From NCBI RefSeq assembly GCF_015057245.1, contig NZ_SVET01000004.1, forward strand, positions 158,875 to 222,874: 64,000 nt of DNA, given 5' to 3'. This DNA is from Pseudobutyrivibrio ruminis (GTDB taxonomy: Bacteria > Bacillota > Clostridia > Lachnospirales > Lachnospiraceae). Each line of letters begins with the position of its first letter. Position 1 is the first letter of the stretch. Below the pieces are notes generated by a model that saw only the letters and a list, made by a program, of their open reading frames with translations, did no database searches and had not been told where the DNA came from. The position numbers and the translations under genes are program-made. This document shows, piece after piece, positions 45,851-54,863 of this stretch.

Positions 45851-46933
45851 ATGAGTAGAGTTTACAATTTTAGTGCTGGACCAGCTGTTTTACCAGAGGA
45901 GGTTTTGAGAGAAGCCGCTGATGAAATGCTTGATTATAAGGGATGTGGAATGTCTGTTATGGAGATGAGTCATCGTTCAAAGGTATTCGATGATATCATC
46001 AAAGAGGCAGAGGCTGATATCCGAACACTTATGAATATACCAGATAACTATAAGGTTCTTTTCCTTCAGGGTGGTGCAAGCCAGCAGTTTGCAGCAATCC
46101 CTATGAACCTTATGAAGAACAAAAAGGCTGGATATATCATCACAGGTCAGTGGGCTAAGAAAGCTTATCAGGAAGCTAAGATTTACGGTGAAGCAGTAGA
46201 GCTTGCTAGCTCAGCAGATAAGACATTTAGCTACATTCCAGATTGCTCGGATTTACCAATCACAGATGATATGGATTACGTATACATCTGCGAAAACAAT
46301 ACAATCTATGGCACAAAATTTAAGACTCTTCCAAATACAAAGGGGAAGGATTTGGTAGCAGACGTAAGTTCTTGCTTCCTTTCAGAGCCAGTAGATGTTA
46401 GCAAGTACGCTATTATCTACGGCGGTGTTCAGAAAAACGTTGGACCTGCAGGTATGGTCATTGTTATCATCCGTGAGGATTTAATCCGTGACGACGTTCT
46501 TCCTGGCACACCAACAATGCTTAAGTACAAAACACAGGCAGACAACGACAGCCTTTACAATACACCACCTTGCTACGATATCTACATCTGCGGAAAGGTG
46601 TTCAAGTGGCTTCTTAAGAATGGTGGCCTTTCAGCTATGAAGGAGCTCAACGAAAAGAAGGCAAAGATTCTTTATGATTACCTTGACTCTTCAAAGCTTT
46701 TCAAGGGAACTGTTAGAAAGGAAGATCGTTCACTTATGAATGTACCTTTCGTTACAGGAAACGAGGAGCTTGATGCGAAGTTTGTAAAGGAAGCAACAGC
46801 AGCAGGATTTGTAAACCTTAAGGGCCACAGAACTGTTGGTGGTATGCGCGCTTCTATCTACAACGCTATGCCAATCGAAGGTGTAGAAAAGCTTGTAGAG
46901 TTTATGAAGAAGTTTGAGGAGGAGAATGCCTAA
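45851..46933 (+). CDS. serC: Phosphoserine aminotransferase
   Basis: A 360-residue PLP enzyme converting 3-phosphohydroxypyruvate and glutamate to phosphoserine. It starts with the family signature YNFSAGPAVLPEEV; the PLP lysine is K195 in GGVQKNVGPAG. AGGAGG lies just upstream. The stop overlaps the serA start (TAATG). Confidence 0.96.
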   Translation: MSRVYNFSAGPAVLPEEVLREAADEMLDYKGCGMSVMEMSHRSKVFDDIIKEAEADIRTLMNIPDNYKVLFLQGGASQQFAAIPMNLMKNKKAGYIITGQWAKKAYQEAKIYGEAVELASSADKTFSYIPDCSDLPITDDMDYVYICENNTIYGTKFKTLPNTKGKDLVADVSSCFLSEPVDVSKYAIIYGGVQKNVGPAGMVIVIIREDLIRDDVLPGTPTMLKYKTQADNDSLYNTPPCYDIYICGKVFKWLLKNGGLSAMKELNEKKAKILYDYLDSSKLFKGTVRKEDRSLMNVPFVTGNEELDAKFVKEATAAGFVNLKGHRTVGGMRASIYNAMPIEGVEKLVEFMKKFEEENA

Positions 46934-48096
46934 TGTTTACTTATAATTGTTTAAATCCAATTTCTGATAAGGGGTTAGTTAACTTCTCAACTGACTACAA
47001 GAAGGTTGAAAATATTTCTGAGGCTGACGCAGCTTTGGTTCGTTCAGCAGCAATGCATGATTTGGAGCTTGGGGATAAGCTTAAGTGCATCGCTAGAGCA
47101 GGAGCAGGTGTAAACAACATTCCTCTTGATAAATGTGCAGAGGAAGGAATCGTTGTTTTTAACACACCAGGTGCAAATGCAAATGGTGTAAAGGAGCTTG
47201 TTTTCGCAGGAATGCTTTTAGCTTCACGTGATATCGTAGGCGGTATCGATTGGGTTCTTGAAAACAAGGACGACGAGAATATTGGAAAGACAGCAGAGAA
47301 GGCAAAGAAGGCTTTTGCAGGAACTGAGATTGCAGGAAAGAAGCTTGGTGTTATCGGACTTGGCGCTATCGGTGTAAAGGTTGCCAATGACGCTAATCGC
47401 CTTGGAATGGAAGTTTTGGGATATGACCCATACATCTCTGTAAACGCTGCATGGAATCTTTCTAGAAATGTAAAGCATGTGACAAACGTAGAGGATATTT
47501 ATAAGGAATGTGATTTCATCACAGTTCACGTGCCTCTTCTTGATTCTACAAAGGGCATGATTAACAAGGAAGCAGTCCAGATGATGAAGAAGGGAGTTGT
47601 TATTCTCAACTTCGCTAGAGACCTTCTTGTTGATGAGAATGCAGTATTAAATGGCATTGAATCAGGTAAGGTTCGTCACTATGTTACAGACTTTGCAAAT
47701 CCAACTGTTGCTGGAAAAAAGGGTGTTATTTGCACTCCTCATCTTGGAGCTTCAACAGAGGAGGCAGAGGACAACTGTGCAGTTATGGCAGTTAAAGAAG
47801 TAATGGACTATATGGAGAATGGTAACATTACTCATTCTGTAAACTATCCAGACTGCGACATGGGAGTTTGTACAGCAGAAAGCCGCGTGGCTATTCTTCA
47901 CAAGAACAAAGCTGGTCTTATCGCTTCATTTACAACAATCCTTAGTAAGGACAATGTCAATGTAGAGGATATGACAAACAAGAGCCGTGGGGATTTCGCT
48001 TACACATTGCTTGATCTTGGCAGCAAGCTTACAGATCAGGTTATTTCAGAAATAGAGAAGGTTGATGGTGTTATAAAAGTTAGGGTGGTAAAATAA
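46933..48096 (+). CDS. serA: D-3-phosphoglycerate dehydrogenase
   Basis: A 387-residue enzyme opening serine synthesis from 3-phosphoglycerate. The NAD site is GVIGLGAIG; the catalytic Arg is in NFARD and the His in CTPHLGAST. A C-terminal ACT domain (about 315-387) suggests serine feedback control. The extra domain of longer SerA forms is absent. Start and stop overlap the neighbours by one base on each side, indicating translational coupling. Confidence 0.95.
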   Translation: MFTYNCLNPISDKGLVNFSTDYKKVENISEADAALVRSAAMHDLELGDKLKCIARAGAGVNNIPLDKCAEEGIVVFNTPGANANGVKELVFAGMLLASRDIVGGIDWVLENKDDENIGKTAEKAKKAFAGTEIAGKKLGVIGLGAIGVKVANDANRLGMEVLGYDPYISVNAAWNLSRNVKHVTNVEDIYKECDFITVHVPLLDSTKGMINKEAVQMMKKGVVILNFARDLLVDENAVLNGIESGKVRHYVTDFANPTVAGKKGVICTPHLGASTEEAEDNCAVMAVKEVMDYMENGNITHSVNYPDCDMGVCTAESRVAILHKNKAGLIASFTTILSKDNVNVEDMTNKSRGDFAYTLLDLGSKLTDQVISEIEKVDGVIKVRVVK

Positions 48097-49331
48097 TGGC
48101 GCTAATTGTACCTTTTAAGGCAATCAGACCAAGTAAAGAGGAGGCTGCTACAATAGCAGCCCTTCCTTATGATGTATACAATAGAAGTGAGGCATACCAA
48201 AAAGTAAAGGAGCAGCCCGGTTCGTTTTTGGCAATCGATAGGCCAGAAACTCAGTTTGAGCCAGATGTGGACATGTATTCCCACAAGGTTTATAACAAGG
48301 CTGCAGAAATGCTTAATGAGTGGATAGCAAAGGGCAGATTCATTCAGGATGATATGCCTTTTTATTATGTCTACGAGCTTACAATGGATGGACGTTCTCA
48401 GACAGGAATAGTGGCTTGCGCATCAATAGATGACTATGCAAATGGCATCATTAAAAAGCATGAGAATACTAGGGCAGAAAAGGAGCAGGATAGAATTCGC
48501 CATGTGGACACCTGCAGCGCACAGACAGGTCCTATTTTCCTTGCATACAGGGCAGACGCTACGATTGCCAGCATTGTTGCAAAGGCAAAAAGCCGCAAGC
48601 CTGTATATGATTTCGTGGCAGATGATGGCATATCACATCGCTGTTGGGTAATTGATGATATGATGACTTGTGCGCTGATAGCTACCACATTCGATAAAAT
48701 GGATTCAATTTACATTGCAGATGGCCACCACAGAGCTGCATCTGCTGTAAAGGTGGGATTCAAACGCCGTGAGGAGAATCCGGATTATACAGGAAAGGAA
48801 GATTTCAATTTCTTCCTGTCAGTTCTATTCCCAGACGATGAGCTGAAAATCTATGATTACAATAGAGTAGTTAAGGATTTGAATGGCATGGCGCCAGAAG
48901 AGTTTCTGGAGGAACTGGATAATGTGGCTGATTTGCTATCTACATCAGAAAAAGCCATCAGACCCGAAAAGAAGAGCCAGTGGAGCATGTACTTGGATGG
49001 CGTCTGGTATTTGTACCAGGTTAGAGAGGAGCTTTTATCTGACGACCCGGTAGAGGGCCTTGATGTTTCATTGCTACAGAATTTAGTGCTAGAACCATTA
49101 CTTGGAATCGATGATCCTAAGACTAGCGATAGAATTGATTTCGTAGGAGGCATCAGAGGTTTAGGTGAATTGGAGCGCAGATGTGCTACAGATTGCAGAG
49201 TGGCATTTGCCATGTACCCAACCAGTATCTCAGAGCTTTTTGATGTGGCAGACGCAGGACTTTTAATGCCACCAAAATCCACTTGGTTTGAGCCAAAGCT
49301 AAGAAGTGGGTTGTTTATACATAGAATATAA
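48096..49331 (+). CDS. DUF1015 family protein
   Basis: A 411-residue cytoplasmic protein of a family often found beside serA and serC. Conserved stretches include RPSKEEAATIAALPYDV near the N-terminus, RHVDTCSAQTGPIFL near 130 and YIADGHHRAASA near 206. The DGHHR element is like the nucleotide-binding motif of ParB/SerK-type proteins, which include a free-serine kinase. No serB lies in this operon, so a role in phosphoserine or serine phosphate chemistry is an attractive but unproven guess. Confidence 0.85.
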   Translation: MALIVPFKAIRPSKEEAATIAALPYDVYNRSEAYQKVKEQPGSFLAIDRPETQFEPDVDMYSHKVYNKAAEMLNEWIAKGRFIQDDMPFYYVYELTMDGRSQTGIVACASIDDYANGIIKKHENTRAEKEQDRIRHVDTCSAQTGPIFLAYRADATIASIVAKAKSRKPVYDFVADDGISHRCWVIDDMMTCALIATTFDKMDSIYIADGHHRAASAVKVGFKRREENPDYTGKEDFNFFLSVLFPDDELKIYDYNRVVKDLNGMAPEEFLEELDNVADLLSTSEKAIRPEKKSQWSMYLDGVWYLYQVREELLSDDPVEGLDVSLLQNLVLEPLLGIDDPKTSDRIDFVGGIRGLGELERRCATDCRVAFAMYPTSISELFDVADAGLLMPPKSTWFEPKLRSGLFIHRI

Positions 49332-49358
49332 TCGAACAAATAATAGAACAAAAAACGA

Positions 49359-49387
49359 TTGTTTGTTTGGGTTGGCAGTGATATAAT
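49359..49387 (+). promoter_or_regulatory. Promoter before the 188-residue hypothetical gene
   Basis: -35 TTGTTT (49359-49364), 17 bases, -10 TATAAT (49382-49387). Confidence 0.6.
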
Positions 49388-49406
49388 TTAAGTTGTATTA
49401 AATAGG

Positions 49407-49430
49407 AAGAGAGCAGGGGACTGCTCTCTT
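49407..49430 (+). terminator. Hairpin in the leader (terminator or attenuator)
   Basis: A perfect 10-bp stem (49407-49416 with 49421-49430), a GGGA loop, then a weak T tract (TTTAATT). It lies between the promoter at 49359-49387 and the gene at 49463, so it could end the ser operon and also attenuate the next gene. Confidence 0.6.
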
Positions 49431-49462
49431 TAATTGTGTGATACTAGAAGGGGAATACTTAA

Positions 49463-50029
49463 ATGAATAATACGGATGGTTTAATAGCAGCCCAATTGGC
49501 TACCGTAAGGATGCTCCAATCTGAAAAGAAGACCGTCATGAGTGGAGGTTCCAGTAGGATTAATATTGATGAATGGGCTAAGTGGCATGATTTAGATGTT
49601 GAAGATGTAGTGCAACTTCAGGATTACTGTTATGATCTTGAAGAACATGAACTTATTCTTAAGACTGTAGATAGTGTGGAGCTCAACGTTACATATCGTA
49701 AATGCGTATTGAAATACCTTAATCTTTACGGTTCAGTTCTGTGTAAAATCGCTTCTGAGGGAGATTTGAATAAACTCAAAACATTTCTGGGATATTCTTC
49801 AGAGGCCTATATCAATAGGTATATGCAGAGTGAACATATAGAATTAAATGCATCCGATATAATAGATATTATACAAAACACTTCGATGAAGTATTTATCG
49901 TTGATTGCCGATGAGGTTAATCAATTGTTAAAAACAGGTTATGTATGGGATATTGTTCCAGAAATATGTGCATTCTTTAATAACATCAATCAGTACAAAT
50001 CTTTTAGAAGTATTGCTTGTGTAGCATAA
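49463..50029 (+). CDS. Hypothetical protein
   Basis: A 188-residue, mostly helical, soluble acidic protein. I recognise no family. The segment SSRINIDEWAKWHDLDVEDVVQLQDY looks like a helix-turn-helix-length helical unit but not a clear DNA-binding domain. It has a promoter, the ribosome binding site AAGGGGA and a strong terminator, so it is a single-gene unit. Confidence 0.65.
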   Translation: MNNTDGLIAAQLATVRMLQSEKKTVMSGGSSRINIDEWAKWHDLDVEDVVQLQDYCYDLEEHELILKTVDSVELNVTYRKCVLKYLNLYGSVLCKIASEGDLNKLKTFLGYSSEAYINRYMQSEHIELNASDIIDIIQNTSMKYLSLIADEVNQLLKTGYVWDIVPEICAFFNNINQYKSFRSIACVA

Positions 50030-50060
50030 AAATGGCAGTGGATTTTCCACTGCCATTTTT
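50030..50060. terminator. Bidirectional terminator
   Basis: A perfect 13-bp stem (50030-50042 with 50046-50058) with a 3-base loop, flanked by A and T runs; shared with the opposing XRE gene. Confidence 0.92.
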
Positions 50061-50067
50061 GTATTTA

Positions 50068-50370
50068 TTATTCTTTTGGTTGATTTCTAAAGTTTTGAAT
50101 AGTCATTTTGACTATGGTGATTTGCTCTTCTGTAAGACCCGAAAGGGAAATTGTATTTTCATCTTTTGATTCGCAGCCTAGCAAGTAATCTGTAGTCACA
50201 TTTAGAGTCGTTGCCAGTCTTGTAAGGGCATATAGTGAAGGTTGTCTTGCACCTGATTCATACATGCCAATTGCTGCTTCGGATACACCTATTAAGTCGG
50301 CAACTTCTTTTCTACTGAGTCCAGCATTTATACGTGAGTTCTTAAGTCGTTTTGCTAATCCTGAAATCAT
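50068..50370 (-). CDS. XRE-family transcriptional regulator
   Basis: A 100-residue DNA-binding protein. Residues 5-60 form a Cro/CI-type HTH: LKNSRINAGLSRKEVADLIG is followed by the recognition segment SEAAIGMYESGARQPSL. It is divergent from the glycan cluster. Three equally spaced operator-like repeats lie in the shared promoter region, so it is a good candidate for regulating itself and the cluster. Confidence 0.9.
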   Translation of the reverse strand: MISGLAKRLKNSRINAGLSRKEVADLIGVSEAAIGMYESGARQPSLYALTRLATTLNVTTDYLLGCESKDENTISLSGLTEEQITIVKMTIQNFRNQPKE

Positions 50371-50429
50371 ACAATAGTCTCCTTTTGTTTTATTGTAAAT
50401 TTCAATACTCTACCTATAAACATGAATAC

Positions 50430-50483
50430 AACTGATAGTTGCAAAACATAACTTAGAGATGTAAAATTTAACTTAGCGTTGCA
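50430..50483. promoter_or_regulatory. Three operator-like repeats at exact 20-bp spacing
   Basis: Imperfect 14-bp repeats start at 50430 (AACTGATAGTTGCA), 50450 (AACTTAGAGATGTA) and 50470 (AACTTAGCGTTGCA). The consensus AACTnAnnGTTGCA is itself a partial palindrome (AACT...AGTT). A 20-bp period puts the sites on nearly the same DNA face. They lie between the XRE gene and the glycan cluster. Confidence 0.7.
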
Positions 50484-50519
50484 TAGAAATCATTAAAGTT
50501 TTTTTGAGGTGAATGAGAT

Positions 50520-51653
50520 ATGGATATTCAATTGTTTAAAGCTAAGTACGAAGTGGATGAATGCTTGAATGAAATTCGAGAGTGTCTTGAAGTTGGCTGG
50601 ACAGGAATGGGCTTTAAGACTGTAAAATTTGAGGAAGCGTGGAAAAAGTATACAGGACTTCCATATGCGCATTATTTGAATTCTTCAACTATGGGCTTAT
50701 ATATGGCCGTAGATATTTTGAAGGAAGAGTATGGATGGGAAGATGGAGATGAGATTATTACTACTCCTATTACATTTATATCTACAAATCATGCTATTGC
50801 TAAGTCAAATATGAAAGCAGTATTTGCTGATATCGATGAGACAATGTGTCTCAATCCTAAGTCTGTAAGAGAGCATATTACTAATAAGACTAAAGCTATT
50901 ATGTATGTAGGTTTAGGCGGTAATGTTGGAAACTATTCTGAAATCGTTGAGATATGCAAAGAGCATAATCTTAAGTTTATTTTGGATGCAGCTCATATGA
51001 CTGGTACAAGATATAATGGAAAAATTCCTGGTAAGGAAGCTGATGTTGTAGTCTATTCATTCCAGGCGGTAAAGAATCTTCCAACTGCTGATAGTGGAAT
51101 GATTTGCTTTAAAGAAGGCAAGTTAGATGAAATTGTTCGTAAGAAGGCATGGTTAGGAATTAACAAAGATACTTATGCCCGTACTCAGAACATGGGAAAT
51201 TATAAATGGAGATATGATGTTGAATATTTGGGAGAAAAAGGACATGGCAATTCTGTAATGGCATCTATTGGTCTTGTTCAGCTCAAGTATGTTGATAGAG
51301 ATAATTCATATAGAAGAACTATTTGTAATTGGTATCGCGAGAGATTAGAACCATATGCAGATAAGATTAAGTTTGTAAGAATCGAAGACGGCTGTGAAAG
51401 CTCTTGTCATTTATTCCAAATATTAGTAGATGATAGAGATGCTTTAATAGTTGCGTTAAACCAGGCAGGTATTTCTCCTGGAGTACATTACATTGCTAAT
51501 ACAAATTACAAGATGTACGACTATGCAAAGGGAACATGTCCTTATGCAGAGTACGTAAGTGAACACACATTATCATTACCTTTAAATTTGTATTTAAGTA
51601 GAAGTGATGTTGACTATATTTGCGATGAAGTAATTAAGTTCATAGAGAATTAG
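50520..51653 (+). CDS. DegT/DnrJ/EryC1-family sugar aminotransferase
   Basis: A 377-residue PLP enzyme that aminates keto-sugar nucleotides, first gene of the surface-glycan cluster. The motif DVVVYSFQAVKNLPTADSG places the PLP lysine at K185; the N-terminal SSTMGLYMA and ITTPITFIST stretches are typical. It would make an amino sugar (for example a viosamine- or perosamine-type sugar) for a glycan, but no matching dehydratase lies in the window. TTTGAGGTGA precedes the ATG. Confidence 0.92.
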   Translation: MDIQLFKAKYEVDECLNEIRECLEVGWTGMGFKTVKFEEAWKKYTGLPYAHYLNSSTMGLYMAVDILKEEYGWEDGDEIITTPITFISTNHAIAKSNMKAVFADIDETMCLNPKSVREHITNKTKAIMYVGLGGNVGNYSEIVEICKEHNLKFILDAAHMTGTRYNGKIPGKEADVVVYSFQAVKNLPTADSGMICFKEGKLDEIVRKKAWLGINKDTYARTQNMGNYKWRYDVEYLGEKGHGNSVMASIGLVQLKYVDRDNSYRRTICNWYRERLEPYADKIKFVRIEDGCESSCHLFQILVDDRDALIVALNQAGISPGVHYIANTNYKMYDYAKGTCPYAEYVSEHTLSLPLNLYLSRSDVDYICDEVIKFIEN

Positions 51654-51655
51654 AT

Positions 51656-52798
51656 ATGAAAAAAATACTAATTGTCTTTTCTGAAAGGATTCCTTCTGTA
51701 GAAATAATATGTAATTTGTTACAGAATTTTAAGAAGGACGTTGCAATAGATATAAAAGAGCGGCTTATTGTTGAATGTACAAAAGCTGATATTGAATGGT
51801 CTGATACTATTTTGGTCATCAGGCCATTTGATATAAGTATGGTTGGAATATTGAGGGCTGCTAAGAAATCTAATAGAGAGATAATCGTATATCTAGACGA
51901 CGATTTATTACATTTACCACAGATTTTTTCAAGTGGACTTCGTAAACTCTGCTCAACTGTATTATACAGAATGAATAGATATGCTTTAAAAGAAGCTCTT
52001 GAGATTTGTGATGTATTTTGGGGCTCCAGCGAGTATATGGTCAATAAATATAGAGATTATGTTGCAACCACGAGATGTATCTGCACAGATGCATGTGTAA
52101 GCATGGTTAACATGAAGCAATATAACGAAACGATGGATGATGAGATAAATATACTATATGCAGCATCCTCGGATCATTTTATAGAAGTGAATAAATATAT
52201 TATTCCAGCATTGAATAACTTGGGGCCTAAGTATAAAAATTTAAAATTTACTTGTATCGGAATACGAAAAGAAAAAATTTCAGAATGTGCTGTAAATATA
52301 GAGGTCTATCCATGGTTTGAGGATTATAACGAGTATTATAAGTTTATTTTACAAAAGAACTTTGATATAGGCTTGGCACCAGTTCAGCAAACGGAATTTT
52401 ACAGATGCAAGTATTATAACAAATATTTTGAGTATGTATTACAAGGAATAGTAGGTATATATACAAACGATTATCCGTTTAAAGCTGTTGTTGAGGATGG
52501 AGTTAATGGGTTATTGAGTGACAATACTGTGGAGGGATGGACTAGTAAGATTGAGTATGCAATTTTGCATAAGGCTCATAATCGACAAATGGTGGAACGA
52601 GCTCAAAATGATTGTCGAGAAAAGTTCAATATTCGTAGTATATGCAAGGATTTAAAAGAGAAATTACCAGAACTATATGTTGTAGATAGAAGTGAATATT
52701 TAGCTGTGAAATTTAGACCGAATGTTGTTTTTAATAACATACGTAAATATGCGGTATGGCTTGTTGAATCTTATGAGCATGTAAAACGCAAGGAGTAG
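51656..52798 (+). CDS. Glycosyltransferase, GT-B type (paralog of 60748 gene)
   Basis: A 380-residue AT-rich gene. The C-terminal half has the donor-site pattern AVVEDGVNGLLSDNTVEGW, typical of GT4-like enzymes; the N-terminus (KKILIVFSERIP, WSDTILVIRPFD, IVYLDDDLLHLP) resembles that of the gene at 60748, so the two are paralogs. It would add a sugar to the surface glycan. The specificity is unknown. Confidence 0.75.
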   Translation: MKKILIVFSERIPSVEIICNLLQNFKKDVAIDIKERLIVECTKADIEWSDTILVIRPFDISMVGILRAAKKSNREIIVYLDDDLLHLPQIFSSGLRKLCSTVLYRMNRYALKEALEICDVFWGSSEYMVNKYRDYVATTRCICTDACVSMVNMKQYNETMDDEINILYAASSDHFIEVNKYIIPALNNLGPKYKNLKFTCIGIRKEKISECAVNIEVYPWFEDYNEYYKFILQKNFDIGLAPVQQTEFYRCKYYNKYFEYVLQGIVGIYTNDYPFKAVVEDGVNGLLSDNTVEGWTSKIEYAILHKAHNRQMVERAQNDCREKFNIRSICKDLKEKLPELYVVDRSEYLAVKFRPNVVFNNIRKYAVWLVESYEHVKRKE

Positions 52799-52801
52799 AA
52801 A

Positions 52802-53302
52802 GTGAATCATAATTTTATCTTAGAATCTAAACGAATAATATTGTCTTCGCTAGAAAGAGAAGATAGTGAAAAATATAGATTATTGCGAAATAGAAGTGAC
52901 AACTGTAAATATTTCTTTTCAAACAAAGAAATATCGGCAGAGGATCAGGATAAATGGTATCAAAAATATTTAAATGATGAAAGCCAGATTATGTTTGCTA
53001 TTTGTGAAAAAGCAAATGGTGATTTTGTAGGTGGAATATGTATTTACGATATAGATGGCTCGAAGGCAGAAGTTGGACGAATCATTATTGATCGACAGAA
53101 AGCTGGCGGAAAAGGGTATGGTGCAGAAGCTATAAAGTTAATTAACGCATTTGCGAAGGCTGAGTTGGGTTTAAAAATGACATATGCAAATATTTATGCT
53201 ACGAATATCGCAAGTATAAGGTCTTTTGAAAATGCGGGATATACATTAGTTTCAGAAGAAAATGGAATCAAAAAAATGGAATTAAATTTGGGTGAGAAAT
53301 GA
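52802..53302 (+). CDS. GNAT-family N-acetyltransferase
   Basis: A 166-residue acetyltransferase of the RimJ/PseH-like group, starting with GTG after AGGAG. The core R-x-x-G-x-G-like loop is KAGGKGYGAEAIKL near residue 100, and NIASIRSFENAGY matches the usual C-terminal signature. In this cluster it probably acetylates an amino sugar made by the aminotransferase. It overlaps the next gene by 4 bases (ATGA). Confidence 0.85.
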   Translation: MNHNFILESKRIILSSLEREDSEKYRLLRNRSDNCKYFFSNKEISAEDQDKWYQKYLNDESQIMFAICEKANGDFVGGICIYDIDGSKAEVGRIIIDRQKAGGKGYGAEAIKLINAFAKAELGLKMTYANIYATNIASIRSFENAGYTLVSEENGIKKMELNLGEK

Positions 53303-54090
53303 ATTATTTAAAACAGTATTTTAAAGGAATATGGAAGGACAGATATGTTCTAATAAGTCTTGTTAAGCAAGATTTACAAATGAAATATAACAGATCAGTA
53401 TTAGGAGTAGCGTGGCAAATAATTACTCCATTAGGTTTATCTGTGATTATTGGTTTGATTTACTCAATTATATATGGAGTCAGTCCAGTGGAATTTATAC
53501 CAGTTTTGTTTTCGGGTTTAAATCCGTGGGTATTTATAAGTGGAAGTGCGGATGGTGGAACAGTTGCGTATATAACTGCTGAAGGATATTTAAAACAGAC
53601 TCAAGTAAGTCCACAAATTTTTCCAATAAGAACAGCATTAGTAGCCTTTGTAAATTTATTATATAGTATGGCTGCCTTTTTTATAGTTTATTTAATACTT
53701 AGACCAGAAATGTTTGGACTAAAAATGCTAGCAATTATTCCAGGGCTAATAATTATATTAATTGCAGGAATGGCATTGGCAAATATTTCTAGCGCAATCA
53801 CAATTAATTTAAGAGATTGGCAACCTCTTCAAAGTTTGTTATTACAAGGATTATTTTACGCTACTCCAATTATTTACATGACTTCAATGTTGGATGAGAA
53901 AGGATATTCAATAGTGTATAAGATTAATCCTTTCTTCTACTTCGTAGATGTAGTAAGAGCGCCAGCATTAGGTGAGAACGTAGGGTCAGCAGTATATTAT
54001 ATGGTCGTTTTAATTTGCGTGAGTATGTTCTTTTTGATTAGTGCAATTGTGACAATGAAAAATAATCACGGGATTGCGATGAAATTGTAG
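53299..54090 (+). CDS. ABC-2 type polysaccharide export permease (Wzm/TagG-like)
   Basis: A 263-residue protein with six helices. RSVLGVAWQIITPLG near residue 32 and DWQPLQSLLLQGLFYATPIIY near 170 are typical of O-antigen or teichoic acid export permeases. With the next gene it would export a lipid-linked glycan. Confidence 0.92.
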   Translation: MNYLKQYFKGIWKDRYVLISLVKQDLQMKYNRSVLGVAWQIITPLGLSVIIGLIYSIIYGVSPVEFIPVLFSGLNPWVFISGSADGGTVAYITAEGYLKQTQVSPQIFPIRTALVAFVNLLYSMAAFFIVYLILRPEMFGLKMLAIIPGLIIILIAGMALANISSAITINLRDWQPLQSLLLQGLFYATPIIYMTSMLDEKGYSIVYKINPFFYFVDVVRAPALGENVGSAVYYMVVLICVSMFFLISAIVTMKNNHGIAMKL

Positions 54091-54098
54091 GTGAGTGT

Positions 54099-54833
54099 AT
54101 GAGTAGTATAGAGATTAAGAATGCTGACTTGGTTTTCAATGTATGGCATCAAAAGCGCATAAAAGACGTGCTTATACCAGGAAGTAATAAATTTAGTGAT
54201 TATACAGATGGTAAGGTTCACGCCATAGATAATCTAAGCCTTTCCCTAAAAGATGGAGATCGATTGGCTATTATAGGGCATAACGGGGCTGGTAAAAGTA
54301 CGTTATTAAAAATGATATCTGGAATCTATCCGCCAACAAGCGGAAGTATAAATGTAGATGGTAACATTTCAAGCATGTTTGAATTATCCACAGGTTTTGA
54401 AATGGAACAAAGTGGCTGGAACAACATATATCTGAGAGGGCTTATGTTAGGGTTGACTCCAGAAGAGATAAAAGAAAAAATGAATGAAATTGCTGAGTTC
54501 TCAGAGTTGGGAAATTACTTAAATATGCCTGTAAAATACTATTCTTCTGGTATGTTTGTTAGACTTGCATTTTCTATATCAACATCAATAGAGCCAGACA
54601 TTTTGTTACTAGACGAAATAATAGCAGCAGGCGATGCGGGATTCTTAGAAAAGGCAAATGAACGTTTGCAAAGTATGATAAGTACATCAAAGATTATGGT
54701 TTTTGTAACTCACAGTATGGAGTCTGCTGTAAAGATGTGTAATAAATGCATATGGATGCAACAGGGGAAGATTTTGATGAGCGGAACACCTAGTGATGTT
54801 ACTAAAAGTTATATTGATCAATGTTTATCGTAA
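54099..54833 (+). CDS. Polysaccharide ABC exporter ATPase (Wzt/TagH-like, short form)
   Basis: A 244-residue ATPase with Walker A GHNGAGKST (about residues 63-71), the signature KYYSSGMFVRLAFS and Walker B DILLLDEIIAAGD. It lacks the C-terminal glycan-binding domain seen in long Wzt, so chain recognition should differ. The AHNGAGKST-type Walker region and order fit the permease encoded 8 bases upstream. Confidence 0.92.
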   Translation: MSSIEIKNADLVFNVWHQKRIKDVLIPGSNKFSDYTDGKVHAIDNLSLSLKDGDRLAIIGHNGAGKSTLLKMISGIYPPTSGSINVDGNISSMFELSTGFEMEQSGWNNIYLRGLMLGLTPEEIKEKMNEIAEFSELGNYLNMPVKYYSSGMFVRLAFSISTSIEPDILLLDEIIAAGDAGFLEKANERLQSMISTSKIMVFVTHSMESAVKMCNKCIWMQQGKILMSGTPSDVTKSYIDQCLS

Positions 54834-54863
54834 GTTAAAAATGAATGAGGAGAAGTTTATGTT

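Noticed and set aside
50430..50483. Short tandem repeats as a CRISPR remnant
   Set aside because: The units are 14 bp with 6-bp gaps, too short for CRISPR repeats and spacers; position fits operators.
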